Counted from the stretch's first letter, positions 34,062 through 43,648 are shown. The stretch: DNA of 64,000 nucleotides from Actinophytocola xanthii (GCF_001921205.1 NZ_MSIE01000013.1:62001-126000), one strand, 5' to 3'. Program-made: numbers and translations. Notes: a model not told the origin generated them from the letters alone.

Positions 34062-34205
34062 ACTTGATGGCTGCTCCCGCTCCTGAGTTGGGTGGTGCTG
34101 TTGGGTTCGCGGCCTTGCGGGGGGTTTATCGCCGTTGTTGGGTCGCCACCCCCGGTTCACGTGACCCCGAAGGTCCCGCGCTGTATCTGATGGTCGCGGA
34201 CGCGA

Positions 34206-34295
34206 CTGCGCTAAGACACCGTCTTCCCTCGTCGCGTCCTCGGCGCTGGCGCGCCTGCGGGCGCTCCTCAGTCCAGACGGTGTCCGCTCCGTCGC
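34206..34295 (+). repeat. 90-bp inverted repeat, left copy
   Basis: About 93% identical to the reverse complement of 36836-36925. Each copy carries its own dyad: GACACCGTCT (34215-34224) and AGACGGTGTC (34275-34284). The two copies enclose the cellulase gene with its promoter and operators. Upstream, 34062-34205 holds nothing I recognise. Confidence 0.8.
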
Positions 34296-34317
34296 GTCCG
34301 CTCCCGGGGGCCGAATC

Positions 34318-34331
34318 TGGGAGCGCTCCCA
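34318..34331. promoter_or_regulatory. CebR operator 1
   Basis: TGGGAGCGCTCCCA, an exact match to the 14-bp palindrome bound by CebR/CelR, the cellobiose-sensing LacI-type repressor of actinomycete cellulase genes. It lies 62 bp upstream of the -35 box. Confidence 0.85.
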
Positions 34332-34379
34332 GAATACCCCTCTGTTGCCCCGGAATGCCAGGGTGAATTCCCGGGCTGC

Positions 34380-34409
34380 TTGACAAGTTCGCAGCCGAGC
34401 GCCCACTAT
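34380..34409 (+). promoter_or_regulatory. cellulase promoter
   Basis: TTGACA (34380-34385), an 18-bp spacer and CACTAT (34404-34409). The start of transcription would fall near 34416, just ahead of CebR operator 2. Confidence 0.6.
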
Positions 34410-34423
34410 CTGTAGCTGAAATC

Positions 34424-34437
34424 TGGGAGCGCTCCCA
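34424..34437. promoter_or_regulatory. CebR operator 2
   Basis: A second exact TGGGAGCGCTCCCA, 93 bp from the first and immediately behind the predicted transcription start. Two sites 106 bp apart centre to centre would allow looping; a bound repressor here would block the promoter. Confidence 0.85.
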
Positions 34438-34487
34438 ATGTTCCGGCCTCGTGGGCGTCATCGTCGCCACCACGGAAAGGATCTGCC

Positions 34488-36746
34488 GTGCCTCGCCAGC
34501 CCCACCGCCGCTCGACGTCGTTCGTCGCGGCGGGCGCCGCGGCGCTTGTCACCGCCGCCGTGCTCACTCCGACAGCCGCAGCCCAACCACAGGAGCTGAT
34601 CACCAACGGCACCTTCGACACCACCACCGCGCCGTGGTGGTGGACCGAGAACGCGCCCGCTGCCGTGGTCGACGGCCAACTGTGCGCCGAGATCCCCGGC
34701 GGGACCGCGAACCCCTGGGACGCGATCATCGGCCAGAACGACCTCCCGCTGCAGGCGGGCGAGAGCTACGAGCTCTCCTTCGACGCGTCGGCGTCGATCC
34801 CGGTGGGCGTGCTCGCCAAGATCCAGGAGCAGGTTGAGCCCTGGACCGAGCAGCTGTCCGAACCCACGATCCTCGGTCCCGAGCTCCAGCACTTCTCGTA
34901 CACCTTCACCTCCGAGGTCGACAGCACCGCCCAGCAGGTCGCGTTCCAGGTCGGCGGGAGCGCGGAGCCGTGGACGTTCTGCCTGGACAACGTCTCGCTC
35001 ACCGGCGGCGTCGAGCCCCCCGACTACGAGCCGGACACCGGGCCGCGGGTCCGGGTGAACCAGGTCGGCTACCTGCCGGACGGACCGAAGAACGCGACCG
35101 TCGTGACCGAGGCGACCGAGCCGTTCGAGTGGACGCTCGCCGACGAGTCCGGCACCGTCGTCGCCGAGGGACAATCCACCCCGCGCGGTGTGGACCCGTC
35201 CTCGCAGCAGAACGTGCACACGATCGACTTCTCCTCGGTCACCGCGGAGGGCAGCGGCTTCACGCTGACCGCCGACGGGGAGACCAGCTACCCGTTCACC
35301 ATCGGCAACCTCTACGGCGGGCTGCGCTCGGACTCGCTGCAGTTCTTCTACCTGCAGCGCAGCGGCATCGAGATCGACGGCGACCTGGTGGGCGAGGAGT
35401 ACGCGCGCCCGGCGGGGCACCTGAACGTGCCGCCGAACCAGGGTGACATCGACGTCCCGTGCCAGGCCGGGGTCTGCGACTACCGGCTCGACGTGCGCGG
35501 CGGCTGGTACGACGCGGGCGACCACGGCAAGTACGTGGTCAACGGCGGCATCGCCACCGCCCAGCTGCTCAGCACCTACGAGCGCACCCTGACCGCACCC
35601 AGCGCGACCCCCGGCGCCCTCGGCGACAGCACGCTGCGGCTGCCCGAGCGCGGCAACGGCGTGCCCGACGTGCTCGACGAGGCGCGCTGGGAGTTGGAGT
35701 TCCTGCTGCGGATGCGGGTTCCCGCCGGTCAGCCGCTGGCCGGGATGGCGCACCACAAGATCCACGACCGGAACTGGACCGGCCTGCCGCTGCTGCCCCA
35801 CGAGGACCCGGAGCCGCGCGAGCTGCACCCGCCGACCACCGCGGCCACGCTGAACCTGGCGGCCACCGCCGCGCAGTGCGGCCGGCTCTACGCCCCCTAC
35901 GACGCGGACTTCGCCGCGACCTGCCTCGAGGCGGCCCGCGAGGCCTACGCGGCGGCCGAGGCGAACCCGAACCTGCTGGCCGACCCGAACGACGCCACCG
36001 GCGGCGGCGCCTACAACGACGACGACGTCAGCGACGAGTTCTACTGGGCGGCGGTGGAGCTGTACCTGACCACCGGCGAGCAGGGCTACCTCGACGACCT
36101 GATGGCCTCGCCGCACCACTGGAGCGAGGAGGCCCTCGGCACCACCGCGTTCTCCTGGCCCGAGACCGCGGGACTCGCCCGGCTCAACCTCGCCACCGTG
36201 CCCAGCGACCTGCCCCAGCACGAGCTGGACTGGGTGCGCGGCTCGGTGCGCAGTGCCGCCGACCGGTACCTGGCGACGCTCAACGCCGAGGCGTACGGCC
36301 TGCCGATGCCGGGCGAAGCGGAGAACTACGTCTGGGGCGGCAACAGCAACATCATCAACAACGTGATCGTGATCGCGACCGCCTTCGACCTCACCGGCGA
36401 CAAGCGGTACCGGGACGGCGCGCTGCAGGGGATGGACTACATCTTCGGCCGCAACGCGCTCAACCACTCCTACGTCACCGACTGGGGCACGGTCACCCCG
36501 CAGAACCAGCACAGCCGGATCTACGCCCGGCAGCTCGACCCGAACTCGCCCAACCCACCGTCGGGCTCCCTCGCCGGCGGGGCGAACAGCAACCTGCAGG
36601 ACCCGTTCGCCGCCGACCTGCTGGCCGGCTGCGCGCCCCAGTTCTGCTACGTCGACGACATCCAGTCCTACTCGACGAACGAGGTGGCGATCAACTGGAA
36701 CTCGGCACTCGCCTGGATCGCGTCGTTCCTGGCTGACCAGGAATGA
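34488..36746 (+). CDS. secreted GH9 cellulase with CBM4/9 and Ig-like domains
   Basis: A 752-residue secreted enzyme. A signal peptide (to about residue 32, PTAAAQ) precedes a CBM4_9-type domain (about 35-170, [17 protein letters not shown] to [11 protein letters not shown]). Next comes an Ig-like CelD N-domain (about 185-275, [20 protein letters not shown]) and the GH9 barrel. Catalytic residues: base D342/D345 in DAGDH and acid E732 in [14 protein letters not shown] 34488 follows GGAAAGG. The domain order is that of exo/endo-cellulases of the Cbh9 type. It is regulated by two CebR boxes and is alone between inverted repeats. Confidence 0.93.
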   Translation: MPRQPHRRSTSFVAAGAAALVTAAVLTPTAAAQPQELITNGTFDTTTAPWWWTENAPAAVVDGQLCAEIPGGTANPWDAIIGQNDLPLQAGESYELSFDASASIPVGVLAKIQEQVEPWTEQLSEPTILGPELQHFSYTFTSEVDSTAQQVAFQVGGSAEPWTFCLDNVSLTGGVEPPDYEPDTGPRVRVNQVGYLPDGPKNATVVTEATEPFEWTLADESGTVVAEGQSTPRGVDPSSQQNVHTIDFSSVTAEGSGFTLTADGETSYPFTIGNLYGGLRSDSLQFFYLQRSGIEIDGDLVGEEYARPAGHLNVPPNQGDIDVPCQAGVCDYRLDVRGGWYDAGDHGKYVVNGGIATAQLLSTYERTLTAPSATPGALGDSTLRLPERGNGVPDVLDEARWELEFLLRMRVPAGQPLAGMAHHKIHDRNWTGLPLLPHEDPEPRELHPPTTAATLNLAATAAQCGRLYAPYDADFAATCLEAAREAYAAAEANPNLLADPNDATGGGAYNDDDVSDEFYWAAVELYLTTGEQGYLDDLMASPHHWSEEALGTTAFSWPETAGLARLNLATVPSDLPQHELDWVRGSVRSAADRYLATLNAEAYGLPMPGEAENYVWGGNSNIINNVIVIATAFDLTGDKRYRDGALQGMDYIFGRNALNHSYVTDWGTVTPQNQHSRIYARQLDPNSPNPPSGSLAGGANSNLQDPFAADLLAGCAPQFCYVDDIQSYSTNEVAINWNSALAWIASFLADQE

Positions 36747-36795
36747 GCAGGTGGCCGGGCCGGTGGCAACGGAGCCACCGGCCCGGCCACCTCCC

Positions 36796-36840
36796 AGGAG
36801 CGGGAGCGCCAGGAGCGGGAGCGCCAGGAGCGGGAGCGAC
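36796..36840 (+). repeat. 15-bp tandem repeat behind the cellulase
   Basis: Three copies of AGGAGCGGGAGCGCC (the last ends in GAC). A fourth copy stands at 36924-36938 on the other side of the hairpin unit, so the 90-bp unit may have entered this array and be flanked by a 15-bp duplication. Confidence 0.75.
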
Positions 36841-36925
36841 GGAGCGGACACCGTCTGGACGTAGGAGCGCCCGCAGGCGCGTCAGCGCCGAGGACGTGAC
36901 GGAGGAAGACGGTGTCTTAGCGCAG
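36836..36925 (-). repeat. 90-bp inverted repeat, right copy
   Basis: The inverted partner of 34206-34295 (about six mismatches). It has the same internal arms, GACACCGTCT at 36847-36856 and AGACGGTGTC at 36907-36916, so it can fold alone. It lies between the cellulase stop and the purine operon promoter. Confidence 0.8.
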
Positions 36926-36950
36926 GAGCGGGAGCGACCAAAAAACACAG

Positions 36951-36956
36951 TACAGT
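36951..36956 (+). promoter_or_regulatory. purine operon -10 box, probably leaderless
   Basis: TACAGT ends 7 bp before ATG 36964, so transcription would begin at the start codon. The 36939-36960 stretch is the only A+T-rich part of the intergenic region. Confidence 0.5.
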
Positions 36957-36963
36957 TTCCAGG

Positions 36964-37473
36964 ATGTCCGATGATTCACCGCTCGACGAGCTCAACGGGG
37001 CCGAGCCGGAGCGGGCCGAGCGGGAGCTGCTGGCCTGCTGCGCTTCCGTGCGCTGGGCGCGTGAGCTGCTGGCCAGGCGCCCCTACCCCGACCTCCCCGG
37101 TCTGCGCCGCGTCTCGGCGGCGGTGCTCGAGGAGCTGGACTGGTCCGACGTCGAGCAGGCCCTCTCCGCCCATCCCCGCATCGGCGAGCGGCCCGCCGGC
37201 TCCGGGCGGGAGGCCGGCTGGTCCCGCGGCGAGCAGGCCGGCGCCGCCGACGCCGGGCCGGAGGTGCGCGAGGACCTCGCCGTCGGCAACCTCGCCTACG
37301 AGGAACGCTTCGGACACGCCTTCCTGATCTGTGCCACCGGGCTCTCCGCCGAGACCATGCTGACCCGGCTCCGCGAGCGCCTGGGCAACGACCCGGAGAC
37401 CGAGCGGGCGGTCGTGCGGACCGAGCTCGGCAAGATCGTCGACCTGCGGTTGGGGAAGGCGTTCGCTCCGTGA
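36964..37473 (+). CDS. uraD: OHCU decarboxylase
   Basis: A 169-residue enzyme that converts 2-oxo-4-hydroxy-4-carboxy-5-ureidoimidazoline to S-allantoin, the last step of urate oxidation. The family hallmark HPRIGERP with its catalytic His is at about residues 76-83, and NLAYEERFGHAFLICATG is the conserved C-terminal block. It is the first gene of a seven-gene purine operon; uraH overlaps its stop by 4 bp. Confidence 0.92.
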   Translation: MSDDSPLDELNGAEPERAERELLACCASVRWARELLARRPYPDLPGLRRVSAAVLEELDWSDVEQALSAHPRIGERPAGSGREAGWSRGEQAGAADAGPEVREDLAVGNLAYEERFGHAFLICATGLSAETMLTRLRERLGNDPETERAVVRTELGKIVDLRLGKAFAP

Positions 37474-37787
37474 GCCTGTCCACGCACGTCCTCGACACCA
37501 GCGTGGGGCGGCCGGCCCCCGACGTGCCCGTCCGCCTGGAGGCCCGCGGCGACGACGGCTGGGAGCCGCTCGCGCGGGGGCGGACCGACGCCGACGGGCG
37601 CCTCGCCGGCTGGGAGGTTCCCGCCGCGGGCGTCTACCGGCTGGTCTTCGACGTCGGCGACCACCTCGGCGCGGAGAGCTTCTACCCGGAGGTGGGTGTG
37701 GTCTTCCGGGTCGTGGAGCCGGCCGAGCACCACCACGTGCCCCTGCTGGTCAGCCCCTACGGCTACACGACCTACCGGGGGAGCTGA
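37470..37787 (+). CDS. uraH: 5-hydroxyisourate hydrolase (transthyretin-like)
   Basis: A 105-residue transthyretin-related enzyme that opens 5-hydroxyisourate. The N-terminal LSTHVLD and the C-terminal YRGS tetrapeptide are the family signatures. GTG 37470 overlaps the uraD stop. It works between uricase and UraD, both adjacent. Confidence 0.93.
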   Translation: MSLSTHVLDTSVGRPAPDVPVRLEARGDDGWEPLARGRTDADGRLAGWEVPAAGVYRLVFDVGDHLGAESFYPEVGVVFRVVEPAEHHHVPLLVSPYGYTTYRGS

Positions 37788-37788
37788 A

Positions 37789-38673
37789 GTGGCCATCCAC
37801 CTGGGCGGGAACCAGTACGGCAAGGCCGAGGTGCGCCTGGTCCGCGTGGACCGGGGCGCGGAGCGGCACGCCGTCACCGACCTCAACGTCACCACGACGC
37901 TGGCCGGCGACCTGGAGGCCACGCACCTCACCGGTGACAACAGCGGGGTGCTGCCCACCGACACGCAGAAGAACACCGTCTACGCGTTCGCCCGCGAGGG
38001 CGTCGGCGAGATCGAGGCGTTCGGCCTGCGCCTGGCCCGGCACTTCGTGGACACGACACCCACGATCACCCGGGCCCGGGTACGGCTCGAGCAGTACCGC
38101 TGGGAGCGGCTCACGGTCGACGGCCAGCCGGCGCACCACTCGTTCGCGCGGGCGGCCGGCACCCGGACGGCCACCGTCGCCTACGACGGCTCGACCGCCT
38201 GGGTGGTGTCCGGCGTCGCGGACCTCACCCTGCTCAACACCACCGGCTCGGAGTTCCACGGCTTCCACCGCGACCGGTTCACCACGCTTCCCGAGACCGA
38301 CGACCGCATCCTCGCCACCGCGGTCTCGGCGAGCTGGCGGCACGGGGGAGACCCGGCGGACCGGGCCGACGCCGCCTGGGCCGAGTCGTTCCGCCAGGCC
38401 CACCGGCACCTGCTCGAGGCGTTCGCCGACACCCACTCCCTGTCGCTGCAGCAGACCCTGCACGCCATGGGTGAGCGGGTGCTGCGGCACCGCGAGGAGC
38501 TGGTCGAGGTGCGCCTGGCGCTGCCGAACAAGCACCACTTCCTCGTCGACCTGGAGCCGTTCGGCCTGGACAACCCGGGCGAGGTCTTCTTCGCGGCCGA
38601 CCGCCCCTACGGCCTGATCGAGGGCACAGTCCTGCGCGACGGAGCGCCGGACCCCGGCCTGGCCTGGTGGTGA
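37789..38673 (+). CDS. uox: urate oxidase (uricase)
   Basis: A 294-residue cofactor-free oxidase that converts urate to 5-hydroxyisourate. The substrate-site Thr-Asp is in LPTDTQKNTVYA and the late motif in NKHHFLVDLEPFG. GTG 37789 lies one base behind the uraH stop. The Lys of the catalytic dyad is in the N-terminal GNQYGKAEVRLV. Confidence 0.93.
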   Translation: MAIHLGGNQYGKAEVRLVRVDRGAERHAVTDLNVTTTLAGDLEATHLTGDNSGVLPTDTQKNTVYAFAREGVGEIEAFGLRLARHFVDTTPTITRARVRLEQYRWERLTVDGQPAHHSFARAAGTRTATVAYDGSTAWVVSGVADLTLLNTTGSEFHGFHRDRFTTLPETDDRILATAVSASWRHGGDPADRADAAWAESFRQAHRHLLEAFADTHSLSLQQTLHAMGERVLRHREELVEVRLALPNKHHFLVDLEPFGLDNPGEVFFAADRPYGLIEGTVLRDGAPDPGLAWW

Positions 38674-38676
38674 GCC

Positions 38677-39534
38677 GTGGACTTCCTGAGGCCGGCCTCC
38701 CTGGCGGAGGCGTTGGCGGCGAAGGCCGAGAACCCGGCCGCGGTGCCGATCGCCGGCGGTACCGACGTCATGGTGGAGCTCAACTTCGACCGGCGCCGCC
38801 CGCCGGCGCTGCTCGACCTCGGGCGCGTCGCCGAGCTGGCGCGGTGGGGCGAGGAGAACGGCCACGTGCGGCTCGGTGCGACCGTGTCCTACACCCGGAT
38901 CGTGGAGGAGCTGGGGACGGTCCTGCCGGGGTTGGCCATGGCGGCACGCACGGTCGGCTCACCGCAGATCCGCAACCGGGCCGGCGTCGGCGGCAACCTC
39001 GGCTCGGCCTCGCCGGCGGGTGACGCGCACCCGCCGTTGCTGGCCGCCGGCGCCGAGGTCGAGCTGGCCTCGGTCCGCGGCACCAGGACCGTCCCGGTCG
39101 GCGAGTTCTTCCTGGGGCCCAAGCGGTCCGCGCTCGCCGAGGACGAGCTGATCACCGCTGTCCTGGTGCCGAGGGCCGCCGGCCCGCAGCAGTTCGCGAA
39201 GGTCGGCACGCGCAACGCGATGGTGATCGCGGTCTGTTCGTTCGGTCTCGCGCTGGACACGGCCGCCCGGTCGGTGGGCACCGGGATCGGCTCGGCCGGG
39301 CCGACTCCGCTGCGCGCGGCGGAGGCCGAGGAGTTCGCCGCCGCGGCGCTGCCCTGGGACGAGCCGGCGGCGCTGGACGAGGCGACCGCGCGGGAGTTCG
39401 GGGAGCTGGTCGCCGCGGCCGCACGGCCCATCGACGACGTGCGGGGCAGCGCCGCCTACCGGCGGCACGCGCTGGCCGTGCTCGCCCGGCGCACGCTGCG
39501 CTGGGCCTGGCAGGACGTGAGCGGAGGACGTTAG
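38677..39534 (+). CDS. xanthine dehydrogenase FAD-binding subunit
   Basis: A 285-residue medium subunit of the CoxM/XdhB family. FAD-binding motifs are IAGGTDVMVELN and NRAGVGGNLGSASPAGD. GTG 38677 is 3 bp behind the uricase stop. It passes electrons from the 2Fe-2S subunit to the acceptor. Confidence 0.92.
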   Translation: MDFLRPASLAEALAAKAENPAAVPIAGGTDVMVELNFDRRRPPALLDLGRVAELARWGEENGHVRLGATVSYTRIVEELGTVLPGLAMAARTVGSPQIRNRAGVGGNLGSASPAGDAHPPLLAAGAEVELASVRGTRTVPVGEFFLGPKRSALAEDELITAVLVPRAAGPQQFAKVGTRNAMVIAVCSFGLALDTAARSVGTGIGSAGPTPLRAAEAEEFAAAALPWDEPAALDEATAREFGELVAAAARPIDDVRGSAAYRRHALAVLARRTLRWAWQDVSGGR

Positions 39535-40011
39535 GTGCGGGTCAACCTCGAGATCAACGGCGAGCAGCACACCGCCGACGACGTGTGGCCGGGCGAGAGC
39601 CTGCTGTACGTGCTGCGGGAGCGGCTGGGCCTGCCCGGCGCGAAGAACGCCTGCGAGCAGGGCGAGTGCGGCTCGTGCACGGTCTACCTCGACGGCACGC
39701 CGGTGTGCGCCTGCCTGGTCGCCGCCGGCCAGGCGGAGGGCAGGTCGGTGCGCACGGTGGAGGGTCTGGGCGGGGAGGACCGGCTGGACCCGGTGCAGGA
39801 CGCGTTCGTCCGCACCGGCGCCGTGCAGTGCGGGTTCTGTACGCCCGGGCTGGTCATCGCCGCGCACGACCTGGTCCACCGCAACCCGCACGCGAGCGAC
39901 GCGGAGATCCGCGAGGCGCTGGCCGGGAACCTGTGCCGCTGCACGGGGTACGAGAAGATCCTGGACGCTGTTCGGCTCGCGGCGAGCACGGTCGCCGGGG
40001 AGCGCGCATGA
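39535..40011 (+). CDS. xanthine dehydrogenase 2Fe-2S subunit
   Basis: A 158-residue small subunit of the CoxS/XdhC type. The plant-type cluster is bound by CEQGECGSC plus a later Cys, the second cluster by CGFCTPG and CRCTGY. GTG 39535 follows the previous stop directly (GGAGG at 39523-39527). The deaminase gene overlaps its stop. Confidence 0.93.
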   Translation: MRVNLEINGEQHTADDVWPGESLLYVLRERLGLPGAKNACEQGECGSCTVYLDGTPVCACLVAAGQAEGRSVRTVEGLGGEDRLDPVQDAFVRTGAVQCGFCTPGLVIAAHDLVHRNPHASDAEIREALAGNLCRCTGYEKILDAVRLAASTVAGERA

Positions 40012-41363
40012 GGACCGTGATCGAGAACGCCGCGGTCGTCACGGTCAGCGGCGAGGAGTACGCCTCCGGGCACGTGGTCGTCGCGGACGGGCTCATCGAG
40101 GCGGTCGGGCCGGGCGCCGCGCCGCGCTCGGACAGCCCGGTCGACCGGCGCATCGACGGCACCGGCTGCCTGGTCACCCCGGGCCTGGTCAACACCCACC
40201 ACCACCTCTACCAGTGGGCGACCCGAGGCCTGGCCCAGGACTCGACGCTGTTCGGGTGGCTGGTCGAGCTGTACCCGATCTGGGCCGGGCTCGACGAGGA
40301 GGTCACCCGGGCAGCCGCGACGGCCGGTGTGCTGCGCCTGGCGCGCACGGGCTGCACCACGGTCGCTGACCACCACTACGTGCACCCGCGTGCCGGCGGC
40401 GATCTGACCGCGGCGGTCATCGACGCGGCGACCTCCGTCGGCGCCCGTGTTCACCTGGTCCGTGGGTCGATGGACCGGGGCGAGTCCCGGGGTGGGCTGC
40501 CGCCGGACTCGATTGTCGAGGACATCGACGCCGCGCTCGCCGGCTCCGCCGACGCCGTCGACCGCCACCACGACACCGCGCCCGACGCCGCCGTGCGGGT
40601 GGCGATCGGCCCGTGCTCGCCGTTCTCGGTGACCACCGACCTGATGCGCACCACCGCGGAGCTGGCCAGGGACAAGGGGGTTCGGCTGCACACCCACCTC
40701 GCGGAGACCCTCGACGAGGAGCGGCAGTGCCTCGAGGAGTTCGGGTGCACGCCGGTGGAGTACGCGGAGAAGACCGGCTGGCTCGGCGCCGACGTGTGGC
40801 TCGCCCACGGCGTGCACCTGTCCGACGACGCGGTGGCGCGGCTGGGCGCGACCCGCACCGGGGTGGCCCACTGCCCGACGTCCAACGGCCGCCTCGGCTC
40901 CGGCATCGCGCGGGTCGCCGACCTCGTCGCCGCGGGCGCGCCGGTCGGCCTCGGGGTGGACGGTGCGGCGTCCAACGAGGACGGAGGTCTGGGTGTCGAG
41001 CTGCGCCAGGCCACCTACCTCGCCCGGCTGCGGGGCGGGGCCGACGCGCTGACCGCACGGGACGCCCTGCGCCTGGCCACGCTCGGCGGCGCGCAGTGCC
41101 TCGGGCGGGCCGGCGAGCTCGGCAGCCTCGAGGTCGGCAAGCTCGCCGACCTCGCGGTCTGGCGGCTCGACGGCGTCGAGCACGCCGGCATCGCCGACCC
41201 GGTCGCGGCGCTGGTCTTCGGCGCCCTGCCTCCGCTGGCCGCGCTGCTGGTCGGCGGGCGGGTCGTGGTCGAGGACGGGGCCTGCGCCACCGTGTCCGAA
41301 GAGGACACCGCGGCCGCGCTGCGGCGGGAGAGCGCCCGACTGCTGGCGAAGGCCGGCCGATGA
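40008..41363 (+). CDS. 8-oxoguanine deaminase (amidohydrolase)
   Basis: A 451-residue metal-dependent amidohydrolase. Metal ligands are visible in NTHHHLYQ, HTHLAETLDE, LAHGVHL and GVDGAASNEDG. The HHHLYQ form is typical of the 8-oxoguanine/guanine-type deaminases of purine operons. It would convert 8-oxoguanine to urate, or guanine to xanthine. ATG 40008 overlaps the 2Fe-2S subunit stop, and the molybdenum subunit overlaps its own, so it lies inside the xanthine dehydrogenase set. Confidence 0.88.
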   Translation: MRTVIENAAVVTVSGEEYASGHVVVADGLIEAVGPGAAPRSDSPVDRRIDGTGCLVTPGLVNTHHHLYQWATRGLAQDSTLFGWLVELYPIWAGLDEEVTRAAATAGVLRLARTGCTTVADHHYVHPRAGGDLTAAVIDAATSVGARVHLVRGSMDRGESRGGLPPDSIVEDIDAALAGSADAVDRHHDTAPDAAVRVAIGPCSPFSVTTDLMRTTAELARDKGVRLHTHLAETLDEERQCLEEFGCTPVEYAEKTGWLGADVWLAHGVHLSDDAVARLGATRTGVAHCPTSNGRLGSGIARVADLVAAGAPVGLGVDGAASNEDGGLGVELRQATYLARLRGGADALTARDALRLATLGGAQCLGRAGELGSLEVGKLADLAVWRLDGVEHAGIADPVAALVFGALPPLAALLVGGRVVVEDGACATVSEEDTAAALRRESARLLAKAGR

Positions 41364-43648
41364 GCAGGACCGACACGAGAACGGAGTCGCTGACCTCGAC
41401 CGGCACCGGCGGGGTCGGCGAGAGCCCGCTGCGCCCGGACGGCACGCTGAAGGTGCGCGGGGAGTTCGCCTACTCCTCGGACCTGTGGCACGAGGACATG
41501 CTGTGGGGCGCGACCCTGCGCAGCCCGCACCCCTACGCCCGGATCCGGTCGATCGACGTCGGGCCGGCGTTGACCGTGCCCGGCGTGCACGTCGTGCTCA
41601 CCCACGAGGACGTCCCGGGGGAGAACCGCTACGGCCTCGAGCACGCCGACCAACCGGTGCTCGCCGTCGACGTCGTGCGCTACCAGGGCGAGCCGGTGGC
41701 GATCGTGGCGGCCGACGACCCGGAGACCGCCCGGCGCGCGGCGGCGCGGGTGCGGGTGGACTACGAGGTGCTGGAGCCGGTGACCGACGCGGAGGCGGCG
41801 CTCGCCGACGGAGCGCCGGTGCTGCACCCGGACCATCCGGGCGGGAACCTGGTGCGCCAGGTCAGGATTCGCTTCGGTGACCCGGCGCCGACCGCGCCGG
41901 TCGTGGTCTCCGGCGAGTACACGGTCGGCATGCAGGACCAGGCGTTCCTCGGTCCCGAGTCCGGAATGGCCGTCCCGGCCGAGGACGGCGGGATCGACCT
42001 CTACGTCGCCACCCAGTGGCTGCACGCCGACCAGCGCCAGGTCTGCCTGGCGCTGGGGCTCGCCCCGGACAAGGTGCGGTTGCACCTCGCCGGTGTCGGC
42101 GGCGCCTTCGGGGCGCGCGAGGACCTGTCGATGCAGGTCCACGCCAGCCTGCTGGCCCTGCGGACCGGGAAGCCGGTCAAGATCGTCTACGGGCGGGAGG
42201 AGTCGTTCTTCGGCCATGTGCACCGGCACCCGGCCGTGCTCCGCTACGAGCACGGCGCGACCCGCGACGGCGAGCTGGTCTACGTGCAGGCCGAGATCAT
42301 CCTCGACGGCGGGGCGTACGCCTCGACCACCGCCGCGGTCACCGGCAACGCGGCGACGCTCGGCGCCGGACCGTACCGGGTCCCCAATGTCCACATCGAC
42401 TGCACCGGTGTCTACACGAACAACCCGCCCTGCGGGGCGATGCGCGGGTTCGGCGCTGTCCAGGCGTGCTTCGCCTACGAGTCCCAGATGGACAAGCTGG
42501 CCGAGGCACTGGGGATCTCGCCGGTCGAGGTGCGGGTGCGCAACGCGCTCGAACAGGGGTCGGTCATGCCGACCGGGCAGGTGGTGGACTCCGCCGCGCC
42601 GGTCGCCGAGCTGCTCGAGCGGGTCCGGGACCGGCCGCTCCCGCCCGAGCGCGGCGGTCCGCTGGACCTGCGCGAGCTGCCCGGCGGGGTGTCGAACACG
42701 ACCCACGGCGAAGGCGTCGTGCGCGGCGTCGGGTACGGCGTCGGCGTGAAGAACGTGGGTTTCTCCGAGGGGTTCGACGACTACTCCACCGCGCGGGTGC
42801 GGCTGGAGGTGACCGCCGGGGAGCCGGTCGCGTCGGTGCACACCGCCGCCGCGGAGGTGGGCCAGGGGTTGGTCACGCTCCAGGCGCAGATCGCCAGGAC
42901 CGAGCTCGGCGTGGCGCGGGTGGTGATCCTGCCGGCGGACACGAGCGTCGGCAGCGCGGGGTCGACCTCGGCCTCGCGGCAGAGCTACGTCACCGGCGGT
43001 GCGGTCCGGGCGGCCTGCGAGGCGGTGCGCGAGGCGGTGCTGGCGCGGGTTCCGGGGGCCGCAGGGCTCGCCGGGGCGGCCGTGGTCTCGGCGTCCGGCG
43101 AGGTGCTCGCCGACCTGGTCGAGGTGCTCGGCGAGGACGTCGTGGAGCGGACCGTCGAGTGGCGCCACCGGCCCACCGAGGCGTTGGACCCGGCGACCGG
43201 CAGGGCTTTCGCGCACGTGCAGTACGCCTTCGCGGCCCACCGCGCGGTGGTCGACGTGGACACCGAGCTCGGCCTGGTCCGGGTCGTCGAGCTGGCCTGC
43301 GCCCAGGACGTCGGGCGGGCGATGAACCCGGACGCCGTGGTCGGCCAGATCCAGGGTGGTTCCGTGCAGGGGCTCGGGCTCGCGGTGATGGAGGAGATCC
43401 AGGTCGTCGACGGCGTGGTGCGCAATGCCTCGTTCACCGACTACCTGATCCCCACCGTGCTCGACACCCCGCCGATGCCGGTCGAGGTCCTCGAGTACGC
43501 CGACCCGCACGCGCCCTACGGCCTGCGCGGCGTCGGCGAGCCGCCGACCCTGTCCTCGACACCGGCCATCGTGGCCGCGATCCGGGCGGCGACGGGGAGG
43601 GCGTTGACCCGAGCCCCGGTCCGGCCGGAGCACATCGTCGATGGTTAA
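41360..43648 (+). CDS. xanthine dehydrogenase molybdopterin-binding subunit
   Basis: A 762-residue large subunit (XdhA/CoxL family) that hydroxylates hypoxanthine and xanthine. RGFGAVQACFAYE is a molybdopterin-site block and the catalytic Glu is in GVGEPPTLSSTPA near the C-terminus. ATG 41360 overlaps the deaminase stop. It is the last gene of the operon. No XdhC-type sulfuration factor is nearby. Confidence 0.93.
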   Translation: MSRTDTRTESLTSTGTGGVGESPLRPDGTLKVRGEFAYSSDLWHEDMLWGATLRSPHPYARIRSIDVGPALTVPGVHVVLTHEDVPGENRYGLEHADQPVLAVDVVRYQGEPVAIVAADDPETARRAAARVRVDYEVLEPVTDAEAALADGAPVLHPDHPGGNLVRQVRIRFGDPAPTAPVVVSGEYTVGMQDQAFLGPESGMAVPAEDGGIDLYVATQWLHADQRQVCLALGLAPDKVRLHLAGVGGAFGAREDLSMQVHASLLALRTGKPVKIVYGREESFFGHVHRHPAVLRYEHGATRDGELVYVQAEIILDGGAYASTTAAVTGNAATLGAGPYRVPNVHIDCTGVYTNNPPCGAMRGFGAVQACFAYESQMDKLAEALGISPVEVRVRNALEQGSVMPTGQVVDSAAPVAELLERVRDRPLPPERGGPLDLRELPGGVSNTTHGEGVVRGVGYGVGVKNVGFSEGFDDYSTARVRLEVTAGEPVASVHTAAAEVGQGLVTLQAQIARTELGVARVVILPADTSVGSAGSTSASRQSYVTGGAVRAACEAVREAVLARVPGAAGLAGAAVVSASGEVLADLVEVLGEDVVERTVEWRHRPTEALDPATGRAFAHVQYAFAAHRAVVDVDTELGLVRVVELACAQDVGRAMNPDAVVGQIQGGSVQGLGLAVMEEIQVVDGVVRNASFTDYLIPTVLDTPPMPVEVLEYADPHAPYGLRGVGEPPTLSSTPAIVAAIRAATGRALTRAPVRPEHIVDG

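Noticed and set aside
36964-43648. A carbon monoxide dehydrogenase (coxMSL) cluster
   Set aside because: The subunit types are shared, but the presence of uricase, HIU hydrolase, OHCU decarboxylase and a purine deaminase in the same operon points to xanthine dehydrogenase.
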